Positions 27,288 through 36,879 of a stretch of DNA of 64,000 nucleotides are shown here, in pieces. How positions within the stretch are numbered: the stretch's first letter is position 1; each line of letters starts with the position of its first letter. The notes beneath the pieces are model-generated. The model had not been told where the DNA came from and ran no database searches. It saw only the letters and a list, made by a program, of their open reading frames with translations. The translations under genes and the position numbers were made by a program. Source of the DNA: Campylobacter armoricus (lineage in GTDB: Bacteria; Campylobacterota; Campylobacteria; Campylobacterales; Campylobacteraceae); contig NZ_CP053825.1 in assembly GCF_013372105.1 (NCBI RefSeq), positions 1,578,613-1,642,612 on the forward strand. The letters run 5' to 3'.

Positions 27288-28592
27288 TCACTCCTTTAAA
27301 ATGCTTATGGTCTTATAATTTGTATAATTTACAAAAGCTTTTTCTCTAATTTTAACAAAATTCTTACTTGTATAATCGACCAAATAAGCTCCTGAGCTTA
27401 ACTTAGAAAATTCAACACAAAGTTTTGCAGCAAATTCTAGCACTAATTGACTTATTTTTAATTTATTTGAAGTAATAATCACATGTGCGCTAGGATAATC
27501 TTTCACATGTAGCCATATATCATCTTTTTTTGCTACTTTTAGCAAGTATTCATTGGCTTTTTCGTTACGACCTACACTAATTTTAAACTCATCAAAATAA
27601 AAACTACTCACCCCTGCATTGAGTTCTTCTTTTTTTGTATTTTTAGCCTTTTTAGGCATCAAAATTTCAAGTTCTCTTAATGAAGCACTTTTAAAAATCA
27701 AATCTTTTAAATTAATCAAAAAATCAAGTTTTTCATTTAAAATTTCTCTTTCTATGTTGATATTTTTAGCCTTTTGTTTTAGTTTTTTTACCATTTTATA
27801 AAATTCATTAGCAGTATTTTTAGGAGTATCATCGAGCTTAAATTCAAGCTCTTTACCATTAAAATCTTGTAAAATAAATTCTCTTTGGTAATCTTTTAAA
27901 GAATTTAAATTTGCAAATAAAATATCCGCTTTTTGGCTTAAATTTTGCGCTTTTTCTAGCATAATATCTTCTTGCTCTAAATTCGCAATACTTTCTTTAA
28001 GATTTAGAATTTTTTTATCAATATTTAAAAGCTTATTTTCTTTGATCTCTTTTAAACGATTTTGTTGCAATTTTTTAGCAATATCTTTAAAATAAATATC
28101 AAAATTATCAATTTTTACAAAATCTTCTTTAATTTCATAAGCTTTTAAAGCTTGCAATTGCTCGCCTATTTTTACAATGCGATAGCTTTTATCTATATGA
28201 CGCAAAGCTTCTATTACAATCTCATTTGTATCTGTGATGATTACATTGGTATTTTTACCTGTAAATTCAAAATAAATTTTAGCTCCATAAGCTTTGTAAG
28301 ATTTTTCTGATAAAACCTCAAAAGATAAAATTCTGTTATTTTCTAATACTTCTAAATTTAAAATTCTTGCATTAGAAAAATACTTTTTAAGCATAAAATC
28401 AAAAGGTGCATTGTAAGTTTTTGCTTGAATTTTGTCTTGATAAATTCCACTTTTACCACGCGTTAAATCTACTATAAAAGAATGGTGATCTAAACTAAGC
28501 TCTAAAACATTATCATCAAGTCTTTTAAGATAGTTTATTCTTTGAAATTGTTTAAAATAATCTTTTATTTGTATTAAATCTGTATATTTCAT
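27288..28592 (-). CDS. NFACT-family (RqcH/fibronectin-binding-like) protein
   Basis: A 434-residue cytosolic protein. It has an N-terminal NFACT-N domain, a long central coiled coil (about residues 180-310) and a C-terminal NFACT-R domain with DIWLHVKDYPSAHVIIT, the characteristic motif. NFACT proteins include RqcH, which recruits tRNA-Ala to stalled 50S subunits for Ala-tailing; epsilonproteobacterial versions are annotated as fibronectin/fibrinogen-binding. It is shorter than Firmicutes RqcH (about 570 residues), so part of the middle domain may be missing and function is uncertain. First gene of the minus-strand operon, divergent from mobA. Confidence 0.85.
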   Translation of the reverse strand: MKYTDLIQIKDYFKQFQRINYLKRLDDNVLELSLDHHSFIVDLTRGKSGIYQDKIQAKTYNAPFDFMLKKYFSNARILNLEVLENNRILSFEVLSEKSYKAYGAKIYFEFTGKNTNVIITDTNEIVIEALRHIDKSYRIVKIGEQLQALKAYEIKEDFVKIDNFDIYFKDIAKKLQQNRLKEIKENKLLNIDKKILNLKESIANLEQEDIMLEKAQNLSQKADILFANLNSLKDYQREFILQDFNGKELEFKLDDTPKNTANEFYKMVKKLKQKAKNINIEREILNEKLDFLINLKDLIFKSASLRELEILMPKKAKNTKKEELNAGVSSFYFDEFKISVGRNEKANEYLLKVAKKDDIWLHVKDYPSAHVIITSNKLKISQLVLEFAAKLCVEFSKLSSGAYLVDYTSKNFVKIREKAFVNYTNYKTISILKE

Positions 28593-28634
28593 AAATATAT
28601 TATAAAATATTTTGATGAATTTATGAGGTTTTTT

Positions 28635-29222
28635 ATGGATGAAAAAATTCCTTATCCTTGTGTGATTTTATGTGGTGGAAAATCTTCACGCATGGGAGAA
28701 GATAAAAGTTTATTACAAGTTGATGATAAAAATTTAACTTTTTATCAATATGAAAAAATGTCAAAAATATTCACCCAAGTTTTTATAAGTACAAAAAAAG
28801 ATAATTTTCATTGTCAAAAACTACCACTTATTTTAGATGAGAATTTAAACAACCACTCTCCACTTATTGCTTTAAATTCTATATTTAAACATTTTCAAAA
28901 TACTTATATATTTATCCTTAGTGTAGATACTCCAAATATAAGCAAAGAAAGTATTTATAAACTTTTTAATTGTTTAACTTCTCAAAATATACTTTTAGCA
29001 AATACAAAAAACCATAAGCACTATTTATGTGGTTTTTACCATAGTAAAAATTATGAAAAAACTTTACAATTTTTACAAGAAAATAATCACAAACTAGCTC
29101 TTTTTTGTGCTACAATGAAAGCAGAATTTATAGAATTTGAAAACGAAAATGAATTTTTAAATTTAAATTATTTTGATGATTATAAAAAGTGGCTTAATGA
29201 AAAAAACCATACTATTTCTTAG
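28635..29222 (+). CDS. mobA: Molybdenum cofactor guanylyltransferase
   Basis: Attaches GMP to molybdopterin to form the MGD cofactor of formate dehydrogenase, nitrate reductase and related enzymes. The nucleotide-binding start CVILCGGKSSRMGEDKSLL contains the GGxSxRMGxDK signature, and ILSVDTPNIS supplies the metal-binding Asp. The 195-residue length fits MobA. The start is ATG 28633+2 (28635-28637), with GAGG six bases upstream; an in-frame ATG at 28623 lacks a site. The 3' end overlaps pldA by 26 bases. Confidence 0.9.
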   Translation: MDEKIPYPCVILCGGKSSRMGEDKSLLQVDDKNLTFYQYEKMSKIFTQVFISTKKDNFHCQKLPLILDENLNNHSPLIALNSIFKHFQNTYIFILSVDTPNISKESIYKLFNCLTSQNILLANTKNHKHYLCGFYHSKNYEKTLQFLQENNHKLALFCATMKAEFIEFENENEFLNLNYFDDYKKWLNEKNHTIS

Positions 29223-30171
29223 TGTTTTAAGTGTATTAGCAAATGATGATTTAATCAACCAAGCTTTAGAATATGAAAAGCAAGGTGAATATAAAAAAGC
29301 AATGCAAATTTATAAAAATATAGTCTTAAAAAATACAAAAGACAACACCTTTTTGCAACATTCTTTAAACACTGAACAAAATACTACAAAACCAACTTAC
29401 AAAATGAAAGATTTTAATCCTAGAAAAGAAGCTCTAGCAAACTATCTTGGCACAGAAAAATCTTACAATCCTTTTGGTATTAGCACACATAATCTTAGCT
29501 ATTTTATGCCTATTTCTTATAATTTTAGCAAAAGAGATTATAAAAGCACAGAAACTAAATTTCAAGTTAGTCTTAAAAAAACTCTTTTTGAAAATCTTTT
29601 GGGGTTAAATGAAAGTTATAATATAGGATATACTCAAGTTTCGTGGTGGCAACTATATAAACATTCTTCCCCATTTAGAGAAACTAATTATCAACCAGAA
29701 TTTTTTATTAATTTTCCAATAAGCGGACATGATATTTTTGAAAATTTAAAAAATGTGCGTATTGGTTTATTACATGAGTCAAATGGACAAGATGACCCAA
29801 AATCAAGATCTTGGAACAGAATTTACCTAAGCAATGCATGGTTTTTTGGGGATTTTGTTTTTATACCAAGAGTTTGGCTAAGAATACCTGAAAAAAGTTC
29901 AGAAGATGATAATCCTGATATAGAAAAATATCTAGGAAATTTTGATATTAACCTAGCCTATGCCCAAGATAAATATTTCATCAATATTTTATGGCGTAAT
30001 AATTTAAATTTTTCTTCCAATCGCGGTGCTATAGAAATAAGCGGTGCTTATAAAATTTCCAATAATGGCTTGTATATTTATACTCAATATTTCAATGGTT
30101 ATGGCGAAAGTCTTATCGAGTATAATAAATCTTCAAGTAGGCTCTCAAGTGGAATATTACTAATGTATTAA
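29197..30171 (+). CDS. pldA: Outer-membrane phospholipase A
   Basis: Calcium-dependent OMPLA, a 12-strand outer-membrane barrel that hydrolyses phospholipids; in C. jejuni it contributes to hemolytic activity. The signal peptide is MKKTILFLSVLSVLA. The active-site motif HESNGQDD holds the catalytic His and Ser (HxSNG), and SRSWNRIY carries the conserved Asn of the triad. I start at ATG 29197-29199; upstream in-frame ATGs would put a charged stretch ahead of the signal peptide. The 324-residue length agrees with family members. It overlaps mobA. Confidence 0.92.
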   Translation: MKKTILFLSVLSVLANDDLINQALEYEKQGEYKKAMQIYKNIVLKNTKDNTFLQHSLNTEQNTTKPTYKMKDFNPRKEALANYLGTEKSYNPFGISTHNLSYFMPISYNFSKRDYKSTETKFQVSLKKTLFENLLGLNESYNIGYTQVSWWQLYKHSSPFRETNYQPEFFINFPISGHDIFENLKNVRIGLLHESNGQDDPKSRSWNRIYLSNAWFFGDFVFIPRVWLRIPEKSSEDDNPDIEKYLGNFDINLAYAQDKYFINILWRNNLNFSSNRGAIEISGAYKISNNGLYIYTQYFNGYGESLIEYNKSSSRLSSGILLMY

Positions 30172-30173
30172 AC

Positions 30174-30572
30174 ATGGAAAAATTTTGTTTTATTAAATTT
30201 ATTATTAGTGATGAAAAATCTTTTAAAAGATTGTGTGATTTGTTTAACTATATCAAAATCTTAAAAGATGAAAATTTACAAATAGAAGATTTATACGCGG
30301 ATAAAAATATACATAATTTTTATAGCGAAAAAGAATTAGAATATTTCTCAAACAAAGATTGCTGGGAATTTGATGATATATTTGATTGTATAGGAAATGG
30401 AGAATATTATTTTCACTCCATAGAAAAAATAGAAGAAAATATCGCCAAATTGTATTTTTACCCAATTTCTTTTCCTTATGGTGGAGTTGAGCCTATAATA
30501 GAGTTTATAAAATCATTTCGGATAAAAATTCTTACAATTGATTGTGGCTATATGGAAGAATTTGAATATTAA
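30174..30572 (+). CDS. Hypothetical acidic protein, 132 aa
   Basis: Starts two bases after the pldA stop without a good ribosome-binding site, so translation would be coupled. The product is acidic and rich in aromatic residues, with no signal peptide or membrane segment (begins MEKFCFIKFIISDEKSFKRL). A closing region SFPYGGVEPIIEFIKSF is followed by CGYMEEFEY. I do not recognise it. Its size, acidity and lack of catalytic motifs are like many immunity-type or orphan proteins, but no toxin gene is adjacent, so this is only a resemblance. Confidence 0.6.
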   Translation: MEKFCFIKFIISDEKSFKRLCDLFNYIKILKDENLQIEDLYADKNIHNFYSEKELEYFSNKDCWEFDDIFDCIGNGEYYFHSIEKIEENIAKLYFYPISFPYGGVEPIIEFIKSFRIKILTIDCGYMEEFEY

Positions 30573-30595
30573 AAGCCTTTTAAGACTTTTAATAT
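30566..30595. terminator. Bidirectional terminator between convergent genes
   Basis: A 10-bp perfect stem, ATATTAAAAG (30566-30575) with 30586-30595, ten-base loop, spanning the stop of the plus-strand gene and the stop of the minus-strand antiporter gene. It has A-rich and T-rich sides on both strands, as expected of a shared terminator. Confidence 0.6.
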
Positions 30596-31947
30596 CAAAG
30601 TAATAAAAATGCTATAACACTGCCTAAAATCAACAATGAGCCATTAAAACATATAAAAGTTGGGATACAAGTATCTTTAATATGATCGCCTTGTTTATCC
30701 GCACTAAGTCCTACACTAACCCCTAAGGTAGTTTCACTAGCAGGTGATCCTGCATCACCTAAAGCTCCCGCAACACCTATAATAAAAATAATTGCAACAG
30801 GTGAAAAACCAAGCTCTATACATATAGGACAAAATAAAGCGGCGATAATAGGAATAGTCCCAAAAGAACTTCCTATGCCTATGGTGATTAAAAGACCTAT
30901 AGCCAGCATAATAAAAATAGCTAAAAAGTGACTTTGCTCCATAAAAGGCACACTTGCTTTTACAAGCTCAGCTATACCCCCACTTTGCTTTAAAACCTCT
31001 CCATAACCAGAAGCAACAAGCATCACAAAAGCAATATATCCCATAATTTTAAGCCCATCATCAAAAACTAGATTAACTTTGTTGTATTCTACTCCACCTA
31101 AAATCACCATCAAAACAAAACCTAAAAGCCCTGACAAAGGTAAATTATGTGTTAAAATTTGCAAAATCAAAGTTAAAGTTAAACCAGCTAAAACACCCCA
31201 TTCTTTTTTACTCATTTTTAGATTTTCAAAATCCATTTTAGCAATTTGTTCTTCTTGATATTCTCTTGGCTTAGCATAAAATACAAACACAGCCAAAAAC
31301 AAACCAACTAGCATACAAATAGCTGCAAAAGCCATAGTTTGAGAAACTTCTCCTAAGCTAATTTGCACTCCATTTGAATTTAAATTATCCACAAGCAAAG
31401 TTTGGAAAATAAGCCCAAAACCCAAAGGCACTACCATATAAGGAGTGGTAAGCCCAAAGGTTAGCGCACAAGCAATAGCCCTACGATCTATTTTTAACTT
31501 ATTAAAAAGTTTTAACAAAGGCGGAATTAATAAAGGCACAAAAGCCACATGGATAGGGATTAAATTTTGTGAAAAACAAGCAATAAGTGCTAAAGAGAGT
31601 ATAAGTAAATATTTTTTATGTGAAATATAATGCGAAACTACTTTAATCAAATATGCCGTTAAATTAGTCCTAGATATTGCAGCAGCTACTGCTCCAAGTA
31701 AAATATAACTTAGTGCTGTTTGCAAATTTCCTTGCATTCCATCAATTAAAACTTTCATAGAATCCATCATAGCCTGTGGAAGCTGTGTAAAAAATTCCAC
31801 CAAGGTTAAATGTTTTACATTCATAAATTTAGACCAAACGCCGACAAAAAGTCCTGAGAGTAAAACGCTAAGCAACACATTAAACCTAAAAAAACACAAA
31901 AGCGTCATTAACACAACACCTATAAACACCGGATTAGTTAAAAGCAT
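30595..31947 (-). CDS. Na+/H+ antiporter-family (NhaC/YuiF-like) transporter
   Basis: A 450-residue inner-membrane protein with about 12 membrane segments in two halves. Features include a long polar loop (about residues 220-250), the conserved ITIGIGSSFGTIPIIAAL re-entrant region and ALGDAGSPASETTLG near residue 395. These place it among Na+/H+ antiporter-like or amino-acid (histidine-type) transporters; the substrate cannot be settled from sequence. It is monocistronic, ends at a shared terminator, and diverges from ilvD across about 135 bases. Confidence 0.8.
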   Translation of the reverse strand: MLLTNPVFIGVVLMTLLCFFRFNVLLSVLLSGLFVGVWSKFMNVKHLTLVEFFTQLPQAMMDSMKVLIDGMQGNLQTALSYILLGAVAAAISRTNLTAYLIKVVSHYISHKKYLLILSLALIACFSQNLIPIHVAFVPLLIPPLLKLFNKLKIDRRAIACALTFGLTTPYMVVPLGFGLIFQTLLVDNLNSNGVQISLGEVSQTMAFAAICMLVGLFLAVFVFYAKPREYQEEQIAKMDFENLKMSKKEWGVLAGLTLTLILQILTHNLPLSGLLGFVLMVILGGVEYNKVNLVFDDGLKIMGYIAFVMLVASGYGEVLKQSGGIAELVKASVPFMEQSHFLAIFIMLAIGLLITIGIGSSFGTIPIIAALFCPICIELGFSPVAIIFIIGVAGALGDAGSPASETTLGVSVGLSADKQGDHIKDTCIPTFICFNGSLLILGSVIAFLLL

Positions 31948-32082
31948 TACATTCCTTAAATCAAAATAATTTCACATTTTAAATAATTTTCTTTAAAATA
32001 CCATTTAAGTTTAAAAAATTTAAGCAAAAATTGCAAAATAAAAGCATAAAATGATAGTTTTTACTTTAAAAAAGGATACAAA

Positions 32083-33759
32083 ATGAGAAGTGATGCGATC
32101 AAAAAAGGACACTTAAAAGCACCAAATCGCTCTTTACTTAGAGCATGTGGCTTAAATGATGAGGATTTTAACAAACCTTTTATAGGTGTGGCAAATAGCT
32201 ATATAGATATCATCCCAGGACATTTTTTCTTAAATGAATATGCAAAAATCATTAAAGATGAAATTCGTAAAAATGGTTGTATTCCTTTTGAATTTAACAC
32301 TATAGGTGTAGATGATGGTATAGCTATGGGGCATGATGGTATGCTTTATTCTTTACCAAGTCGTGAAATCATTGCAAATTCCATTGAAACAATGATGAAT
32401 GCCCATCAACTTGATGCACTAATTTGTATCCCAAACTGCGACAAAATCACTCCAGGTATGCTCATGGGGGCTTTAAGAGTTAATGTGCCAACTATTTTTG
32501 TAAGTGGTGGGCCTATGAGAGCAGGAGTAAATAAACATGGGGAAAAAATCAGCCTAAGCTCTGTTTTTGAAGCAGTGGGGGCATATGAGGCTAAAAAAAT
32601 CAATGAAGATGACTTAAAGGATATAGAGTGCAAAGCTTGTCCTAGTGGGGGATCATGCTCGGGTATGTTTACTGCAAATTCTATGAATACTTTATGCGAG
32701 GCTATGGGTATAGCACTTGAAGGAAATGGAACCATTTTAGCACTTAGCAAAGAAAGAGAAGAGCTTTTAAGAAAGGCTGCGCGTAGAATTTGCGAAATTG
32801 CCCTAGATGAGCGTTTTAAAATTCGCAATATCATCACTAAAAAATCCATTAACAATGCTTTAGTTGTCGATATGGCTATGGGCGGAAGCTCAAATACTAT
32901 CTTACATATGCTTGCTATTGCTTATGAAGCAGGTGTAAATTTAGATATAAAAGAACTCAACCATATCAGTGCTAATGTAGCCCATATAGCTAAAATCGCA
33001 CCATCTTTAAATACAATATATATGGAAGATATACACAAAGCAGGTGGAGTAAGTGCAGTAATGGCAGAAATTGCTAAAAAACCTGGACATATTTTAGAAC
33101 TTGACACACTAGATATTAGCGGAAAAACTTTAAAAGAACGTATTGAAAATGCTAGCATTAAAGATGAAAATATTATAAGAAAAATAGACAATGCATACTC
33201 TAATGTAGGCGGGCTTGCCATACTTTTTGGAAATTTAGCAAAGCAAGGTTGTGTAATAAAAACTGCAGGTATCATGGGCGAGCGTAAGTTTAAAGGCAAG
33301 GCAGTTTGTTTTAACTCTCAAGAAGAAGCTATTAAAGGCATTATAAAAGGTAAGGTTAAAGAAGGTGATGTATGCGTGATACGCTATGAAGGACCAAAAG
33401 GTGGACCTGGTATGCAAGAAATGCTTAGCCCAACTTCTTTGCTAGCTGGTATGGGACTTGGTGCTAAAGTAGCACTTATAACAGATGGACGCTTTAGTGG
33501 AGCTACAAGAGGACTTAGTATAGGCCATATTTCTCCTGAGGCTGCAGAAGGTGGACTTATAGCACTTTTAGAAGATGGTGATGAGATAGAAATTGATGTA
33601 GATACTTATAGCATTAATGCAAATTTAACTCAAGATGAAATCACCAAACGCAAAGCAAATTTTAAAATGCCTCATAAACAAATAAATTCAAGATGGCTTA
33701 AAATGTATCAAAAGCTTGTTAGTAATGCTAGTAAAGGTGGGGTTTTAGATATAGAATAA
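32083..33759 (+). CDS. ilvD: Dihydroxy-acid dehydratase
   Basis: Iron-sulfur enzyme converting dihydroxy-isovalerate and -methylvalerate to the 2-oxo acids of valine, leucine and isoleucine synthesis. The 558 residues fit. Cluster cysteines are in [11 protein letters not shown] and [14 protein letters not shown], and [20 protein letters not shown] is the C-terminal family signature. An AAAAGGA site precedes the ATG. The gene stands alone, with a hairpin terminator after it, next to a tRNA cluster. Confidence 0.96.
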   Translation: MRSDAIKKGHLKAPNRSLLRACGLNDEDFNKPFIGVANSYIDIIPGHFFLNEYAKIIKDEIRKNGCIPFEFNTIGVDDGIAMGHDGMLYSLPSREIIANSIETMMNAHQLDALICIPNCDKITPGMLMGALRVNVPTIFVSGGPMRAGVNKHGEKISLSSVFEAVGAYEAKKINEDDLKDIECKACPSGGSCSGMFTANSMNTLCEAMGIALEGNGTILALSKEREELLRKAARRICEIALDERFKIRNIITKKSINNALVVDMAMGGSSNTILHMLAIAYEAGVNLDIKELNHISANVAHIAKIAPSLNTIYMEDIHKAGGVSAVMAEIAKKPGHILELDTLDISGKTLKERIENASIKDENIIRKIDNAYSNVGGLAILFGNLAKQGCVIKTAGIMGERKFKGKAVCFNSQEEAIKGIIKGKVKEGDVCVIRYEGPKGGPGMQEMLSPTSLLAGMGLGAKVALITDGRFSGATRGLSIGHISPEAAEGGLIALLEDGDEIEIDVDTYSINANLTQDEITKRKANFKMPHKQINSRWLKMYQKLVSNASKGGVLDIE

Positions 33760-33760
33760 T

Positions 33761-33796
33761 TTTCTTAATTTCTTAAAGAAATTAAGAAATATCTTT
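33761..33796 (+). terminator. ilvD terminator
   Basis: Long AT-rich stem, TTTCTTAATTTCTT (33761-33774) with 33776-33789, followed by TATCTTTTT, immediately after the ilvD stop. Confidence 0.6.
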
Positions 33797-33835
33797 TTAA
33801 ATGTGAAAACAAAAATATGAAAAATTATGTTAAAG

Positions 33836-33923
33836 TGGCCGGGAGAAAGGGATTCGAACCCCTGGAGGTGTGACCCTCAACGGTTTTCAAGACCGCCGCT
33901 TTCGACCACTCAGCCATCTCCCG
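33836..33923 (-). tRNA. tRNA-Ser (anticodon TGA)
   Basis: Minus-strand cloverleaf of 88 bases including encoded CCA. Acceptor CGGGAGA pairs with TCTCCCG, anticodon loop CTTGAAA gives TGA, a long variable arm follows, and the T-loop is GGTTCGAATCC. It is the last of four tRNA genes on this strand. Confidence 0.95.
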
Positions 33924-33955
33924 AAAGAATAAAATATCAAGTATTAACATCGCAT

Positions 33956-34029
33956 TGGAGGCGACATCCGGATTCGAACCGGAGATCAAGGCTTTGCAGG
34001 CCCATGCCTTACCGCTTGGCTATGTCGCC
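33956..34029 (-). tRNA. tRNA-Cys (anticodon GCA)
   Basis: A 74-base minus-strand tRNA with encoded CCA. Acceptor GGCGACA pairs with TGTCGCC, anticodon loop CTGCAAA, T-arm CCGGTTCGAATCCGG. The discriminator base is T (U73), as expected for cysteine tRNA. Confidence 0.95.
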
Positions 34030-34045
34030 TTGAGTTACCAAAAAG

Positions 34046-34134
34046 TGGTGCCCGAGGCCGGACTTGAACCGGCACGGAAGAAAAATTCCGAGGGATTTTA
34101 AGTCCCTTGTGTCTACCAATTCCACCACCCGGGC
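34046..34134 (-). tRNA. tRNA-Leu (anticodon TAA)
   Basis: An 89-base minus-strand tRNA with a long variable arm and encoded CCA. Acceptor GCCCGGG pairs with the 3' strand CTCGGGC with one wobble or mismatch, anticodon loop CTTAAAA, discriminator A73 as usual for leucine. Confidence 0.95.
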
Positions 34135-34143
34135 GGGTGATAA

Positions 34144-34218
34144 TGGAGCGGGAAACGAGATTCGAACTCGCGACCCCAACCTTGGCAAGGTTGTGCTCTA
34201 CCCCTGAGCTATTCCCGC
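34144..34218 (-). tRNA. tRNA-Gly (anticodon GCC)
   Basis: A 75-base minus-strand tRNA with encoded CCA. Acceptor GCGGGAA pairs with TTCCCGC, anticodon loop TTGCCAA. It is the first gene of the four-tRNA transcription unit (Gly-Leu-Cys-Ser). Confidence 0.95.
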
Positions 34219-34238
34219 AAAATTTTTAATGAAGTGTA

Positions 34239-34244
34239 ATTATA
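34239..34244 (-). promoter_or_regulatory. -10 box of the tRNA cluster promoter
   Basis: TATAAT on the minus strand inside TTTGTATAATTACAC, 21 bases upstream of the tRNA-Gly 5' end, well placed for the whole cluster. Confidence 0.6.
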
Positions 34245-34319
34245 CAAATATAATCTTAATATTTAATTAAAAATACATTTTAAAGAGAAAGTTTAATTTT
34301 TTATTAAACATATTAGTGG

Positions 34320-34356
34320 TAAAATCACCACAATTTTTAAATAAAAAACAAAGGAG
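34320..34356 (+). promoter_or_regulatory. Chemoreceptor promoter and ribosome-binding site
   Basis: TAAAAT (34320-34325) within a small inverted repeat GTGGT-AAAATC-ACCAC is a possible -10 element. AAGGAG at 34351-34356 precedes the ATG by six bases. The repeat could be an operator, but its partner protein is unknown. Confidence 0.4.
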
Positions 34357-34362
34357 TTTTTA

Positions 34363-36345
34363 ATGTTTATATCAAAAAGCTTATCTGGCAAACTTACAAT
34401 GCTAGTTTGTTTTTTAATAGCTATTATTTTAATAGTTGTTAATGCAATTAACTATTATGAAACTAAACAAAACACTGCTTACTACTTAGAAGAAATACAA
34501 AAAAAGACTATGTTTGATGTAAATGGAGCATATAATATATACTCTTTATCTAAAAGAAGTGCTATTAGCTCTATTGCTGAACTTGTGTCAAAAAACCCAA
34601 ATTTAAATACCGATGAATTGTTTGATTTACTAGAAGTTACAAAAAATTCAGCTGGATTTGATGTAGTTTATATTGGATTTGAAAAAGATGGTAGCTTGTA
34701 TCAGTCAAATAAAGTTGTTAGAAGTCCTGAAAAAACAGGATTTGATGCAAGAACTAGACCATGGTATCAAGAATCAAAGCAACTTAAAAAATTAACAGTG
34801 AGCGATCCTTATAAAAGTATAGAAGATGATTCAATAACTATATCTTATACAACTCCTGTTTTTAACAATGGAAAACTTTTGGCTGTTGTAGGTGGTGATT
34901 ATAATCTTCATACTTTCGCTAAAGATGTTTTAGCTTTAGGTCATTCTAATAGCTCTTATGCTGCTGTGTATGATAAAGAAGGAACTATAGTTTTTCATGA
35001 AGAAAAAGATAGAATGCTTACTAAAAATGATTTAAGTATTAATATATCTAATGCAATTAAAGCTAATCCTGACTTAATTGACCCAAATAAAGAAGAAACT
35101 CTATTTTATGCTAAAGATAGTCAAGGTAAAACTCAAGTAGCAACTTGTACTCAATCACTAAACCCTAAATATATTGTATGTTCTATTACCAATGAATCTG
35201 TATATACAGAAGCAGTTAATAAAGTTTTATTCCAACAAATTATCATAGCATTAATAGCTATAGTTATAGCATTGGTATTAATAAGATTTGCTATTGTTAA
35301 AAATTTAAAACCTATCGCTATCATCCAAACCGGCCTTAACTCATTCTTTGATTTCATCAATCATAAAACAAAAGACTCTACTATGATTAATGTTAATACT
35401 AATGATGAGTTTGGTGCTATGGCTAAAGCTATCAATGAAAATATCACTAAAACTAAAAATGCACTAGAACAAGATGCTAAAGCAGTAGAACAATCAGTAG
35501 ATACAGCTAAAGAAATAGAAAGTGGTAATCTAACAGCAAGAATTACTGCAATTCCTGCTAATCCTCAATTAATAGAATTAAAAAATGTATTAAATGAAAT
35601 GCTTAATGTATTAGAAGCAAAAATTGGTTCTAATATGAATGAAATTAATAGAGTATTTGATAGCTATAAGGCATTAGACTTTACAACTGAGGTTAAAAAT
35701 GCTAAAGGTGGAGTTGAAGTAACTACTAATACCTTAGGTAAAGAAATAGTAGTTATGTTAAGACAATCATCAGAATTTGCTTCTTTACTTGCTACTGAAA
35801 GTGGTAAATTACAAAGTGCTGTTAAAGATTTAACAGATTCTTCATCAAGCCAAGCTTCTTCTTTAGAAGAAACAGCAGCAGCACTAGAAGAAATTACTTC
35901 TTCTATGCAAAATGTATCGCATAAAACTAGTGAAGTTATTGCTCAAAGTGAAGAGATTAAAAATGTTACTTCTATTATAGGAGATATTGCTGATCAAATT
36001 AACTTGCTTGCATTAAATGCTGCTATTGAAGCTGCTCGTGCAGGTGAGCACGGTAGAGGCTTTGCTGTTGTTGCTGATGAAGTTAGAAACCTAGCTGAAA
36101 GAACTCAAAAGTCTTTAGGTGAAATAGAAGCTAATACTAATATCTTAGTTCAATCTATTAATGAAATGGGTGAGAGTATTAAAGAACAAACTACAGGTAT
36201 TACTCAAATAAATGATGCTGTAGCTCAAATTGATCATGTAACCCAAGAGAACTTAAAAATAGCTAATGATAGTGCAGTAATATCTGATAATGTTAATAAG
36301 ATAGCTAATGATATCTTAGAAGATGCTAGGAAGAAGAGGTTTTAA
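34363..36345 (+). CDS. Methyl-accepting chemotaxis protein with dCache sensor
   Basis: A 660-residue inner-membrane chemoreceptor of the Campylobacter group A (Tlp) type. TM1 spans about residues 10-30. A periplasmic dCache_1 domain (about 35-285) contains RTRPWYQES and VVGGDYNLH, resembling the R-x-W-Y...D pattern of amino-acid-binding dCache domains, though the usual upstream Tyr appears as Phe. TM2 (about 288-312) is followed by a HAMP-like region and the signalling hairpin tip ([20 protein letters not shown]), ending KKRF. It signals through CheW/CheA to the flagellar motor. The ligand cannot be assigned. It is monocistronic. Confidence 0.92.
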   Translation: MFISKSLSGKLTMLVCFLIAIILIVVNAINYYETKQNTAYYLEEIQKKTMFDVNGAYNIYSLSKRSAISSIAELVSKNPNLNTDELFDLLEVTKNSAGFDVVYIGFEKDGSLYQSNKVVRSPEKTGFDARTRPWYQESKQLKKLTVSDPYKSIEDDSITISYTTPVFNNGKLLAVVGGDYNLHTFAKDVLALGHSNSSYAAVYDKEGTIVFHEEKDRMLTKNDLSINISNAIKANPDLIDPNKEETLFYAKDSQGKTQVATCTQSLNPKYIVCSITNESVYTEAVNKVLFQQIIIALIAIVIALVLIRFAIVKNLKPIAIIQTGLNSFFDFINHKTKDSTMINVNTNDEFGAMAKAINENITKTKNALEQDAKAVEQSVDTAKEIESGNLTARITAIPANPQLIELKNVLNEMLNVLEAKIGSNMNEINRVFDSYKALDFTTEVKNAKGGVEVTTNTLGKEIVVMLRQSSEFASLLATESGKLQSAVKDLTDSSSSQASSLEETAAALEEITSSMQNVSHKTSEVIAQSEEIKNVTSIIGDIADQINLLALNAAIEAARAGEHGRGFAVVADEVRNLAERTQKSLGEIEANTNILVQSINEMGESIKEQTTGITQINDAVAQIDHVTQENLKIANDSAVISDNVNKIANDILEDARKKRF

Positions 36346-36352
36346 ATAATTA

Positions 36353-36377
36353 AACTAAACCCTTAATGGGTTTAGTT
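36353..36377. terminator. Terminator between chemoreceptor and PepSY-like gene
   Basis: A 10-bp stem, AACTAAACCC (36353-36362) with 36368-36377, five-base loop. It is followed by T-rich sequence only on the minus strand, so it best serves the leftward PepSY-like gene, though both convergent genes could use it. Confidence 0.6.
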
Positions 36378-36397
36378 GGTGTGGAAGGATTAAGCGA

Positions 36398-36817
36398 TTA
36401 ATCATCAAATTTTTGACCTAAAATATTACCTTTAAAATCTGTATAAATTTCCATCATATTGTTTGTTCTAAATTTATAACCATTGATTTTTTTATCTACT
36501 TCTACAATAGCTGCATTTGGTTGCACTGCTTGTATTTTAGTAATAACTTCTTTTGGGATAAATCCTGTTGGAATTGCTTTATATTTTCCATCAACTTCCT
36601 TCCAATCTCCGTTGATAATAAAGTCAATTTCTGTTCCATCAGCCAAATTTACCTCATAAGAATCTACATCTTGTTTAACATAACCTATACTTACACCTTT
36701 AAAATAAGTATTTAAAAATTCTTGAGCTTTTTGAGGTAGGGCATTTGGACTAACAACCATATCTGCAAACATAGAACTAGCACAGACTAAACTTGCCAAC
36801 ATTAATTTCATTTTCAT
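36398..36817 (-). CDS. Periplasmic PepSY-like (DUF2874-type) protein
   Basis: A 139-residue exported protein. The signal peptide is MKMKLMLASLVCASSMFA. Two repeats follow: LPQKAQEFLNTYFKG...YEVNLADGTEIDFIINGDW and IPKEVITKIQAVQPN...YKFRTNNMMEIYTDFKG, the paired helix-hairpin pattern of PepSY-like proteins. Function is unknown; relatives are thought to modulate proteases or bind periplasmic partners. GGAG lies five bases before the ATG. It stands alone after the AAA ATPase operon's end. Confidence 0.75.
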   Translation of the reverse strand: MKMKLMLASLVCASSMFADMVVSPNALPQKAQEFLNTYFKGVSIGYVKQDVDSYEVNLADGTEIDFIINGDWKEVDGKYKAIPTGFIPKEVITKIQAVQPNAAIVEVDKKINGYKFRTNNMMEIYTDFKGNILGQKFDD

Positions 36818-36879
36818 TTTTTCTCCTTTAGATAAAAGTTGAAAAAATGATATTGAATGCTTGTGAAATTTATGTGAAT

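Noticed and set aside
32406..33417. Minus-strand open frames opposite ilvD
   Set aside because: They are antisense to a complete, well-recognised gene and have no family features or start signals.
33827..34033. Plus-strand open frame of 68 codons across the tRNA genes
   Set aside because: It runs antisense through tRNA-Ser and tRNA-Cys and shows the DSNRR-type peptide that commonly arises from reading tRNA genes as protein. The cloverleaf tRNAs explain the sequence.
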